Origin: Pyxidicoccus parkwaysis
GTDB lineage: Bacteria; Myxococcota; Myxococcia; Myxococcales; Myxococcaceae
Length of the DNA: 64,000 nucleotides
Direction: 5' to 3'
Assembly: GCF_017301735.1 (NCBI RefSeq)
Contig: NZ_CP071090.1
Span: forward strand, 930,001-994,000
Within the stretch, counting starts at the first letter, position 1. Every line of letters starts with the position of its first letter. Shown one piece after another: positions 8,373-15,500 of this stretch. The notes beneath the pieces are model-generated. The model was not told the DNA's origin. It saw nothing but the letters and a program-made list of their open reading frames with translations, and ran no database searches. The position numbers and the translations under genes were made by a program.

Positions 8373-9029
8373 TCAGTGCCCGCCTTCGGAACCGCCGAAC
8401 ATCGTCTTCGCGTACTGGATGCCCAGGCCGTAGCCACCGGCGTGCGTGGCGGCGATGCCCGTCGTCAGCCCGTAGGTGGCGCTTCGGGCCCAGTCGCGCT
8501 GCAACTCCAGCAGGTACTGCACGCTGGTCATCGGCACCGCGCCGGCTTGAATCATCCGCTGCACCGCGCGCTCGTGCGCCTCGTCGGAGACGTCACCGCA
8601 GGCGTCGGTGATGACATACGCCTTGAAGCCCTGGTCGATGGCGGAAAGCACCGGGCCGACGATGCACACGCCCGTCCACAGTCCGGCGATGACCAGCTTG
8701 TCCTTCCCGAAGCCGTTGACGGCCTCGATGACGAGCGAGTCCTCCCAGGCGTTCATCGTCGTGCGGTCCCGGACCTTCGCGTCGGGGAACGCCGCGGTGA
8801 TTTCCGGGAACAGGGGGCCGGAGAAGCTCTTCTCCGCGACGGTGGTCAGCAGGGTGGGGACGCCGAAGCCGGCGGCGGCCTTGGCAATCAACGCGGTGTT
8901 GTTGCGCAGTTGCGCGATGTCGATGGACCGGGTGGCGAACGCCATCTGCGACTGATGGTCGATGAGGATGAGCGCGTGGTCGCCGGGCGTGAGGAGGCTC
9001 TTTCCCGGGGTCGGGGTGGCCTTGGGCAT
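8373..9029 (-). CDS. isochorismatase-family hydrolase (YcaC-like)
   Basis: A 218-residue cysteine hydrolase of the isochorismatase superfamily, closest in pattern to YcaC. Asp24 lies in LILIDHQSQMAF and the nucleophile Cys122 in LWTGVCIVGPVLSAI. The region where the catalytic Lys normally falls reads DRTTMNAW, so the basic residue may be Arg89; this would need alignment to settle. The C-terminal 35 residues (RDWARSATYGLTTGIAATHAGGYG) match the YcaC subgroup. The natural substrate of YcaC is unknown. The gene is 48 bases upstream of the amidohydrolase and could be co-transcribed with it; a perfect inverted repeat lies just upstream of its start. Confidence 0.85.
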   Translation of the reverse strand: MPKATPTPGKSLLTPGDHALILIDHQSQMAFATRSIDIAQLRNNTALIAKAAAGFGVPTLLTTVAEKSFSGPLFPEITAAFPDAKVRDRTTMNAWEDSLVIEAVNGFGKDKLVIAGLWTGVCIVGPVLSAIDQGFKAYVITDACGDVSDEAHERAVQRMIQAGAVPMTSVQYLLELQRDWARSATYGLTTGIAATHAGGYGLGIQYAKTMFGGSEGGH

Positions 9030-9065
9030 GGAAGCTTCCTTTGAAGAAATGGGGACAGGCGTGTC

Positions 9066-9087
9066 CCGACGGAGACGTGTCCGTCGG
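9066..9087. promoter_or_regulatory. 8-bp inverted repeat, candidate operator
   Basis: CCGACGGA and its exact reverse complement TCCGTCGG are separated by GACGTG, 37 bases upstream of the isochorismatase-like gene. There is no T-tract, so it is not a terminator. The size and symmetry fit a dimeric repressor site, perhaps controlling the hydrolase/amidohydrolase/MFS run. No regulator gene lies beside it. Confidence 0.4.
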
Positions 9088-9187
9088 CAAACACGTGAGT
9101 CAGGATACTGATGCGGGTCGGAGCGTCTTCCCCCGTTTGGGGGAGCGCGGACTCACCACCCGGTGTGTCTCGGAGGGAGTGGTGCGC

Positions 9188-10294
9188 TCAGCCGCGCGTG
9201 CCGAGCCGCGTGCTGCCGTTGATGCTGGCATTCAGCGTGGTGGAGCCCGCGCGCCACGGCCGCGCCTGCGCGAACACCCAGCGCCCGAAGCGCGCCAGCA
9301 GCGTGCACACCACCAGCAGCGCCGCGGCCACGCCCAGCGCGGCGGGCACGCTCAGCGTGGGGCCGATGCGTCCGGCCAGGCCCGCGATGTCCGCCCAGCC
9401 GTAGACCACCGGCAGGTGCAGCACGTAGACCCAGAGCGACAGCCGGCCGAAGGGCGCCAGCAGTCCGCTGAGCCACCGCGGCGCGAGGTTCACCGCGCCC
9501 AGCACCATGAGCCCCTGGCCCACGCGGAACATCACCATCCACGGGCTCGTGGGGCTCCAGTCGGACGGCGCCACCCGCGTCAGCGCGAGCAGCCCGGCGC
9601 CCACGGCGAGCAGCGCCAGTCCCTGCGGCCAGCCCGGGCGCAGCAGGTGCAGCGCGTGCGCGGCCAGCGCGCCCGCGAAGAAGAAGCCCGCCCAGGGGAA
9701 GAACGGGAAGCGGCTGCCCTCGGCGCTGCCGATGAACTGCTGCAGCGGTCCGGGCAGCCCCGCGCCGAAGCGCCACATCGCCGCGCTCACCAGCGGAATG
9801 CCCACCGCCAGCACGAGCAGCACGCCTGACCGGCCCCAGCGCGGCGGAGCCAGCGCCAGCAGCGTGGAGCCGAACAGGAGCGCGAAGCCGATGCACTGGA
9901 GCGCGTCGAAGGCGAAGACGAGCGAGAGCATCTGGCTCGACCAGCCGAGGTCGTGCACCGCGCCCCAGCCCGGCCAGTGCAGGAGGTAGCCCAGGAAGAT
10001 GAGCAGCAGGGAGCGACGCAGGCGGCGCCCGTAGATGTCGCGCGCCGCGTTGGGCTTCGTCCCCAGTGCCGCCACCACCGCCCAGCCGGCCACCAGCAGG
10101 AACAGCGGCGCGGTGATGCCACGGAAGGCCCAGTAGTTCTGCACCCAGGGCAGCGCTCGCGCCTCCGGCGTCAGCAGCGCGTCCAGCGTGTGCCCCATCA
10201 CCATCGCCAAAACGGCCAGACCGCGCGCCCCGTCGAGTCCGGGGTGGCGGGTGGGCTGCTTCTCGAGAGTGAACGAGGTGACGGGCCGTTTCAC
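9188..10294 (-). CDS. membrane acyltransferase (DUF1624/HGSNAT-like)
   Basis: Polytopic membrane protein of 368 residues with about ten hydrophobic helices. The N-terminus HPGLDGARGLAVLAMVMGHTLDAL and the following WAFRGITAPLFLLVAGW match the heparan-alpha-glucosaminide N-acetyltransferase-like (DUF1624) acyltransferases. The conserved Asp and His in the first helix are the usual active-site candidates. I start at GTG 10292-10294, which puts this motif at residue 15; an upstream in-frame start adds 16 residues with no family similarity. It probably moves an acyl group onto an envelope glycan or lipid; the acceptor is unknown. It is divergent from the YfiM-like gene with 96 bases between starts. 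Confidence 0.75.
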   Translation of the reverse strand: MKRPVTSFTLEKQPTRHPGLDGARGLAVLAMVMGHTLDALLTPEARALPWVQNYWAFRGITAPLFLLVAGWAVVAALGTKPNAARDIYGRRLRRSLLLIFLGYLLHWPGWGAVHDLGWSSQMLSLVFAFDALQCIGFALLFGSTLLALAPPRWGRSGVLLVLAVGIPLVSAAMWRFGAGLPGPLQQFIGSAEGSRFPFFPWAGFFFAGALAAHALHLLRPGWPQGLALLAVGAGLLALTRVAPSDWSPTSPWMVMFRVGQGLMVLGAVNLAPRWLSGLLAPFGRLSLWVYVLHLPVVYGWADIAGLAGRIGPTLSVPAALGVAAALLVVCTLLARFGRWVFAQARPWRAGSTTLNASINGSTRLGTRG

Positions 10295-10390
10295 GAGACC
10301 CGGAGCATAGGACGATGTGCGGGCCACGTCTCGAAAACGCACGAAGGGAGAAGCACCCAGCCAGGTTGTCTGGTGCTACATGCCTGGGAC

Positions 10391-11338
10391 ATGCGACCGA
10401 CCCAACGCTTTCTTCTGGGCATGCTCCTCGTCCTGCCGGGCATCCCCGCGCTCGGCGCCTCGCCAGGGGATGAATGGTTTGGCACCGACAAGGCGAAGCA
10501 CTTCGCCGTGTGCACGGTGCTCGCGGGCGCGGGCTATGGCGGCGGGGCGCTCCTGTTCGACGCGCCATCTGCGCGGTGGATTACCGGCGCGGGGCTCGCG
10601 ATGGGCGCGGGGCTGGTCAAGGAGCTCTACGACACCCGGAGTGGTGGCTCCGGCTTCTCCGTGAAGGACCTCACGTGGGACGCGGTGGGAACGGCCACGG
10701 GGCTCGGCGTGGCGTACCTCGTGGACCGCTTCGTCTTCGGACGTGACGAGCCGGCGTCGGCGTCCGCCATCACCGGGGGCGAGGCGTCGGCTTCGCTCGA
10801 CGTGACACTACGGCTCGGTGCTCCGCTCGTCCCCAACGCGTTCGGCCGTCGAGGGCTTGCCCCGGTCGCCACCGTCACTCGTGTCAGAAGCGACGGCGCG
10901 GCGATAGAGCGGTCGGGTGATGTCAGCACGCGGGTCTTCGACGGGCAAGGCCTCGCCACCCCGCGCCTTGCGCTCGACGAGCCGCACGAGTTGCTCGCGC
11001 TGAAGACGCGGGTCCACCAGCATCATGGCTCCGTCCCGGCCGTCACCGCTGGTGACGAGCACGGTGACCTGTCCGCGAGGGCACTGGTTCATGCAACCGG
11101 TGGGCAGGACGTGGACCTGCTCGGACAGGCCCCGCTCGGCGAACGCACCCTGGAGCCAGCGCGGCAAATCCAGCGCGCCTCCTCGAGCGCCGCCGCGCAT
11201 GAGGCACTTGCGGCAGACGAGGACCTCCACCTCCCGCGCCGCGTCTCCCGCTCCATCCCTGCCGTCGTCCTGCATCCATCCTCCGCTTCCGAATCGCGCG
11301 CAACGTATGGGGCCGATGCCCCGCTGCGCGTCCGCTGA
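10391..11338 (+). CDS. YfiM-like (DUF2279) exported protein with uncertain 3' half
   Basis: The first 120 residues resemble YfiM/DUF2279: a signal peptide MRPTQRFLLGMLLVLPGIPALG, then GTDKAKHFAVCTVLAGAGY, VKELYDTR and FSVKDLTWDAVGTATG, the usual D-K-x-x-H-F, K-E-x-x-D and D-x-x-x-D-x-x-G blocks. The frame has no stop until 11338, giving 315 residues, about twice the family length. From about 10808 on it is antisense to the well-supported ferredoxin gene, and that half has no recognisable content. Either the reading frame really runs through the opposite gene, or a frameshift has removed the native stop. The N-terminal half is well supported; the 3' end is not. Confidence 0.6.
   Translation: MRPTQRFLLGMLLVLPGIPALGASPGDEWFGTDKAKHFAVCTVLAGAGYGGGALLFDAPSARWITGAGLAMGAGLVKELYDTRSGGSGFSVKDLTWDAVGTATGLGVAYLVDRFVFGRDEPASASAITGGEASASLDVTLRLGAPLVPNAFGRRGLAPVATVTRVRSDGAAIERSGDVSTRVFDGQGLATPRLALDEPHELLALKTRVHQHHGSVPAVTAGDEHGDLSARALVHATGGQDVDLLGQAPLGERTLEPARQIQRASSSAAAHEALAADEDLHLPRRVSRSIPAVVLHPSSASESRATYGADAPLRVR
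10808..11275 (-). CDS. thioredoxin-like [2Fe-2S] ferredoxin domain protein
   Basis: A 155-residue protein with the thioredoxin-like 2Fe-2S ferredoxin signature: EVLVCRKCLMRGG near the N-terminus, then VLPTGCMNQCPRGQVTVLV. The four cluster ligands are expected at Cys21 or Cys24 plus the CMNQC pair; that spacing differs from the canonical Cx(12)C pattern, so ligand assignment is tentative. It starts at ATG 11273-11275. The last 30 residues, after RPLYRRA, are low in recognisable structure and overlap the antisense extension of the YfiM-like gene. It is probably an electron carrier of unknown partner. Confidence 0.78.
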   Translation of the reverse strand: MQDDGRDGAGDAAREVEVLVCRKCLMRGGARGGALDLPRWLQGAFAERGLSEQVHVLPTGCMNQCPRGQVTVLVTSGDGRDGAMMLVDPRLQREQLVRLVERKARGGEALPVEDPRADITRPLYRRAVASDTSDGGDRGKPSTAERVGDERSTEP

Positions 11339-11555
11339 AACACGTGCAAGGAGGAGGTAGCCGCGCGCCTTCGTACCCGCAGGCACGGCCCGCCCGGGCG
11401 CGCGCCGGACGGGCAGGGGAGCGCCCCGGGGCCCGCGTGCACTGATGGATGCGGAAAGCCCGGATGAGGGTGCGTCATCATGACGCGGAACGCTTCCTGC
11501 AACCCTGCTGTTAGCGTCGCGCCCGTCTCCGCCGGCTCGTGCGGAGGGCCTCCCC

Positions 11556-12680
11556 ATGCTCCGAAATCGCCTGCTCCCGCTCCTCACGTTGTCGACCCTG
11601 GGCGCCGCCGCGCTGCCCGCGTGCGAGCGCACTCCGGAGCCCGTGGTGACCTCCGTGCCCGCGCCCGCCGCGCCGGCCCCCGTCGCCGCGAAGCCGTCCG
11701 CGCCGAAGCCGCTGACGCCCGAGCAGCTCGCCCACTTCTTCCAGCCGCTGCCGAAGCCGAAGGACGCGAAGCCCGAGCCGAAGGACACCGAGGCCCAGGT
11801 GGCGCTGGGGCGCATGCTCTACTTCGAGCCGCGCCTGTCGAAGAACCACGACGTGTCCTGCAACACGTGCCATGGCCTGACGACGTTCGGCGTGGACAAC
11901 AAGCCGCTGTCGGACGGGCACAAGGGGCAGAAGGGCTCGCGCAACTCGCCCACCGTGTACAACGCCGCCGGCCACATCGCGCAGTTCTGGGACGGCCGCG
12001 CGGACACGCTGGAGGCGCAGGCGCAGGGGCCCATCCTCAACCCGGTGGAGATGGCCATGCCCGACGAGAAGCGCGTCGTGGCCACGCTCGGCTCCATTCC
12101 CGAGTACACCACCCGCTTCCGCGAGGCCTTCCCCGGTGAGCGGAAGCCCGTGTCGCTGGCCAACGCCGCGCGCGCCATCGCAGCCTTCGAGCGCAAGCTC
12201 ACCACGCCATCCCGCTTCAGCCAGTACCTCGCGGGCAGGCACGACGCGCTCTCCGAGCAGGAGCAGCGCGGCCTCCAGCTCTTCGCGGCCACCGGCTGCA
12301 CCACGTGCCACAACGGCCCCGCGGTGGGCGGCACGTCTTTCCAGAAGCTCGGACTGGTGGAGGACTACCCGGGGCTCACCGACGCGGGCCGCTTCGACGC
12401 GACGAAGAACGAGGACGACCGGGGCAAGTTCCGCGTGCCCACGCTGCTCAACGTGGAGAAGACGGGCCCGTACCTCCATGACGGCAGCGTGAAGGAATTG
12501 CCCACCATGGTGCGCCTCATGGCGAAGCACCAGCTCGCGCGCACCCTCACGGACGCCGAGGTGGATGACCTGGTCTCCTTCCTCAAGAGCCTCACCGGCG
12601 AGCTGCCCCCTTCGGAGCTCATCTCCGCGCCCGCGTTGCCGCCCAGCACGCCGAGGACGCCCAAGGCGGACCCGTCCTGA
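11556..12680 (+). CDS. di-heme cytochrome c peroxidase (MauG/CcpA-like), lipoprotein
   Basis: Periplasmic, lipid-anchored di-heme peroxidase of 374 residues. The lipobox ALPAC places the acylated Cys at 23. Two heme c sites follow: CNTCH at 102-106 and CTTCH at 248-252. Family residues QFWDGRADTLEAQAQGPILNPVEM and GKFRVPTLLNVEKTGPYLHDGS are clear. It would reduce hydrogen peroxide with electrons from cytochrome c, or oxidise a protein substrate as MauG does. It is the first gene of a run of co-directional cytochrome genes leading into alternative complex III, so it may draw electrons from the same pool. The linker at 24-60 is Ala/Pro-rich. Confidence 0.9.
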   Translation: MLRNRLLPLLTLSTLGAAALPACERTPEPVVTSVPAPAAPAPVAAKPSAPKPLTPEQLAHFFQPLPKPKDAKPEPKDTEAQVALGRMLYFEPRLSKNHDVSCNTCHGLTTFGVDNKPLSDGHKGQKGSRNSPTVYNAAGHIAQFWDGRADTLEAQAQGPILNPVEMAMPDEKRVVATLGSIPEYTTRFREAFPGERKPVSLANAARAIAAFERKLTTPSRFSQYLAGRHDALSEQEQRGLQLFAATGCTTCHNGPAVGGTSFQKLGLVEDYPGLTDAGRFDATKNEDDRGKFRVPTLLNVEKTGPYLHDGSVKELPTMVRLMAKHQLARTLTDAEVDDLVSFLKSLTGELPPSELISAPALPPSTPRTPKADPS

Positions 12681-12732
12681 AACGCGCGTGAAACGTGCGT
12701 GGCGCCTCGCGCGTTGCTAAGCAGCGGAGCCC

Positions 12733-13131
12733 ATGGACCGAATCTTCTTCAACGCCCACTCCGGACTCCGCTACCTCGTGCTGCTCGCCGGGGTGCTGGC
12801 CCTCGCGTACTTCGCCTTCGGGCTCGCCACGAAGCGGCCCTTCGACAAGGGCGGGCGCATCCTCGGCTCTGCCTTCGCGGGGCTGCTGCACCTCCAGGTG
12901 CTGCTCGGCATCCTCGTGCTGGTGACGCGCGTCTACTACCCCGCGCTCATCGGCCACTTCGTGATGATGGGGCTCGCGGCCACCAGCGCCCAGGTGGCGA
13001 TGTCCCGCAACCGCCGCCGCCCCCAGCCCGGCTACGTGCTGCCCCTGATTGGCGTGGTGCTGGCGCTCGTGTTCATCGCCGGCGGCATCATGGCCATCGG
13101 CCGCGGCTTGCTCACCAGCACCGCGATGTGA
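12733..13131 (+). CDS. small four-helix membrane protein
   Basis: A 132-residue integral membrane protein with four hydrophobic helices at about 12-30, 45-65, 70-88 and 101-125. Two conserved-looking His residues near helix ends (NAHSGLRY, LLHLQVL) and another in IGHFVMMG would suit heme b or metal binding, but this is inference. It sits between the di-heme peroxidase and the di-heme cytochrome c, so a role in the electron-transfer block is plausible. I do not recognise a named family. Confidence 0.65.
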   Translation: MDRIFFNAHSGLRYLVLLAGVLALAYFAFGLATKRPFDKGGRILGSAFAGLLHLQVLLGILVLVTRVYYPALIGHFVMMGLAATSAQVAMSRNRRRPQPGYVLPLIGVVLALVFIAGGIMAIGRGLLTSTAM

Positions 13132-13337
13132 TGCGGCCGTACCGCGAGCGCGGCACCCCTCTCGTGGGAAAATGCTGCGCTCGCGCGGGCCTCGCGGCGC
13201 AAAAGCTGCGCTCGCTTCGCGGCTGATCCCCGCGGTCCGCCTCTGTGTTGGCAAGCGGGCATCCTGGCCCTCTCATTGCAGTCGTGACGCTGCGTGCCGG
13301 GCAATGAGCCCGGACTCCCTTGGAGGGGCACGCAGCG

Positions 13338-14168
13338 ATGCGGACACAAGCCCTGGGTGGACGAAGGCTGTCCCCCGTCATTCAGCTCCTGGCCATGCTG
13401 GTGGCGCCCGCCGCGCTCGCGCAAGGCACCGCGCAGGGGGCGAAGCTCTTCACCCAGCGTTGCGGCTCCTGCCACTCGGTGGGCGAGGGCGACCGCGTGG
13501 GCCCGGACCTGCACGGCGTGCTGGAGCGCCGCGACGAGGCCTGGGTCACCCGCTTCCTGAAGAGTCCGGGCGCGCTCATCGACTCCGGTGACGCCGTCGC
13601 CACCGGTCTCTTGAAGCAGTTCAACGGTGTGCGCATGCCGGACCAGGCGCTCTCCGACGACGAGCGCGCCAGCCTCTTCGCCTTCTTCCGCGACTGCACC
13701 GCGAAGGGGAAGGGGAGCTGCAAGCCGTCCCCCGCCGCGAAGCCGGGCACGGACGCGACGCCGGAGGAAATCGCCCGGGGCCGCCGCCTCTTCGAGGGCA
13801 CCGAGCCGCTGACGAATGGCGGCGCCGCGTGCCTCGGTTGTCACGACGTGCGCGGCGTGGGCGTGGCCGGCGGCGGCACGCTGGGCCCCAACCTCACCTT
13901 CACCTTCGCGCGCCTCGGAGACCGGGGCGTGACGCCGCTGCTGGCGAAGCTGGACACGCCGCTGATGCGCGGGCTGTACGCGAAGACGCCCCTCACGGCG
14001 GAGGAGCAGTACGCCGTGAAGGCGTACCTCGCGGACGTCTCGCGCGACGGCAGCCGGCCGCGCCAGGACAGGGACTTCTTCTACCTCGGCATCGTCGGGC
14101 TCATCGCCGCGCTGGGGTTCATCGGACTCGTCTGGGGGCCGCGCGGGACGGACCCGCGCGCCCACTGA
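13338..14168 (+). CDS. membrane-anchored di-heme cytochrome c
   Basis: A 276-residue c-type cytochrome. A cleavable signal (LVAPAALAQ, cut near residue 29) precedes two cytochrome c domains, with CGSCH at 42-46 and CLGCH at 165-169. Met ligands are likely in GVRMPDQ and PLMRGLYA. A C-terminal hydrophobic helix at about 250-270 anchors it in the membrane. The start is ATG 13338, preceded by GGAGGGG; an in-frame TTG at 13320 would place the ribosome site inside the gene. It lies 25 bases before the NarI-like gene, forming one operon with alternative complex III. Confidence 0.87.
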   Translation: MRTQALGGRRLSPVIQLLAMLVAPAALAQGTAQGAKLFTQRCGSCHSVGEGDRVGPDLHGVLERRDEAWVTRFLKSPGALIDSGDAVATGLLKQFNGVRMPDQALSDDERASLFAFFRDCTAKGKGSCKPSPAAKPGTDATPEEIARGRRLFEGTEPLTNGGAACLGCHDVRGVGVAGGGTLGPNLTFTFARLGDRGVTPLLAKLDTPLMRGLYAKTPLTAEEQYAVKAYLADVSRDGSRPRQDRDFFYLGIVGLIAALGFIGLVWGPRGTDPRAH

Positions 14169-14193
14169 CGGCGCTGCTCGTGCGAGGCCACCC

Positions 14194-14832
14194 GTGAGCG
14201 ACTCCCTCCTCTTCTCGTTCCTTCCCTACGCGGCCGTCGTCACCGCCGTGGCGGGCACCGTGCACCGCCTGACGGTGCGCGAGCCCACCCGCGCTCCTCG
14301 CGAGCCATGGACGCCCGCGGGCCGCGCGGTGCTGGCCGGCGGCGTCACCGTGGCGCTCAACCACCTGCTGGGGCTGGCCGCGCCGAAAGCCATGCAGGCC
14401 TTCAGCGCCTCTCCGGCGCGCCTCTTCACGCTGGAGGCGGTGAGCCTCATCGGCGGCCTGCTGCTGGGCTGGGGCCTCCTGAGCCTCACCCTGCGCCGCG
14501 CGCGTGAGGGACAGTGGTTGCAGGCGGGCTTCCTCGGGCTGCTGGTGGCGCAGGTGCTCACCGGCCTGCACATCGCCGTGGCGCTGCGCTGGGCCTCGGT
14601 GTGGTACCTCCACCTCGCGGTGCCGTACCTGCGCTCGGTGCTGGCCTTCCAGCCGGACGCGACGCTGCTGGCGCAGGCGCCGCTCGTCTTCCAGGTCCAC
14701 ATCCTCTGCGGCTTCGTGCTGCTGGCGCTGGCTCCCTTCGCCCGTGCGCGCAAGGTGGCCCGGGTAGCGCTGGTGCCGCCGGCCTCCGAGCCGAACCTCC
14801 TCGCCACGCCTCGGGAGGAGACCGCTCGCTGA
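14194..14832 (+). CDS. NarI-like cytochrome b membrane subunit
   Basis: A 212-residue membrane protein with five to six helices and a GTG start. The arrangement (MSDSLLFSFLPYAAVVTAVAG, the loop after RLTVRE, a helix with LNHLLGL, a helix with TGLHIAVALRW and a C-terminal helix with FQVHILCGFVLLAL) resembles the gamma subunit of respiratory nitrate reductases. His residues at the helix positions are candidates for heme b. No nitrate reductase catalytic subunit is nearby. It is 18 bases upstream of the pentaheme ActA gene, so it probably transfers electrons between quinol and the cytochromes of this operon. Confidence 0.7.
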   Translation: MSDSLLFSFLPYAAVVTAVAGTVHRLTVREPTRAPREPWTPAGRAVLAGGVTVALNHLLGLAAPKAMQAFSASPARLFTLEAVSLIGGLLLGWGLLSLTLRRAREGQWLQAGFLGLLVAQVLTGLHIAVALRWASVWYLHLAVPYLRSVLAFQPDATLLAQAPLVFQVHILCGFVLLALAPFARARKVARVALVPPASEPNLLATPREETAR

Positions 14833-14850
14833 AGCGCGCGGCCCACCGCC

Positions 14851-15489
14851 ATGAACGACTCGATTCGCCTCCCACGCCTCACCCGCGCCGCCGGACATGC
14901 GAGCGCGCTGCTGGTCCTGGCCCTGACCGGCTGTAGCGGCCCGGTGAACAACCAGCAGGGCTACATGCCCGAGCAGCCCGTGGCCTTCTCCCACGCCGTG
15001 CACACCGGCCAGTACGAGCTGGACTGCCAGTACTGCCACGTGGGCGCGGAGAAGAGCCGCCATGCCGGCGTGCCCGCCTCCAGCGTGTGCATGAACTGCC
15101 ACACGCAGGTGAAGACGGACTCGCCCGAAATCCAGAAGGTGGCGGCCGCGGTGGCGGCGAACCAGCCCATCGAATGGGTGCGCATCCACCGCCTGCCGGA
15201 CCACGCGTACTTCAACCACGCCAGCCACGTCACCGCGGGCCTCGAGTGCCAGACGTGCCACGGCAAGGTGCAGGAGATGGTGCGCGTGGAGCAGGCCGAG
15301 CCGATGACGATGGGCTGGTGCCTGGACTGTCACCGCAAGACGGCGGCGGAGCAGGTGTCCGCGCCACCGCCGTCCGCACCGCGCACAGGCGAGCTGCTCG
15401 CCATGTCCATCCAGGCCCCGGCGCCCGAGCCGCTGAAGGCCCCACGCATCCTGCAGCCCCCGACGGACTGCTCGAGCTGTCACCGCTGA
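14851..15489 (+). CDS. actA: alternative complex III subunit A, pentaheme cytochrome c
   Basis: Periplasmic multiheme subunit of alternative complex III, the quinol:electron-acceptor oxidoreductase that replaces bc1 in many bacteria. Five heme sites are visible in 212 residues: CQYCH 59-63, CMNCH 80-84, CQTCH 133-137, CLDCH 157-161 and CSSCH 207-211. Extra histidines (FSHAVHTGQY, YFNHASHV) supply distal ligands, as in cytochrome c7-like folds. The N-terminus has a hydrophobic segment and a possible lipobox ALTGC (Cys28). It begins the ActABCDEF set, 11 bases before ActB. Confidence 0.9.
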   Translation: MNDSIRLPRLTRAAGHASALLVLALTGCSGPVNNQQGYMPEQPVAFSHAVHTGQYELDCQYCHVGAEKSRHAGVPASSVCMNCHTQVKTDSPEIQKVAAAVAANQPIEWVRIHRLPDHAYFNHASHVTAGLECQTCHGKVQEMVRVEQAEPMTMGWCLDCHRKTAAEQVSAPPPSAPRTGELLAMSIQAPAPEPLKAPRILQPPTDCSSCHR

Positions 15490-15500
15490 GGACCGCCTCC

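Noticed and set aside
6219..9044. Plus-strand frame of 941 codons across the amidohydrolase and isochorismatase genes
   Set aside because: Antisense to two well-supported enzymes and without recognisable content.
13297..13313. CCGGGC/GCCCGG hairpin ahead of the di-heme cytochrome gene
   Set aside because: No T-tract, and it lies in the 5' leader; not enough evidence for a terminator or attenuator.
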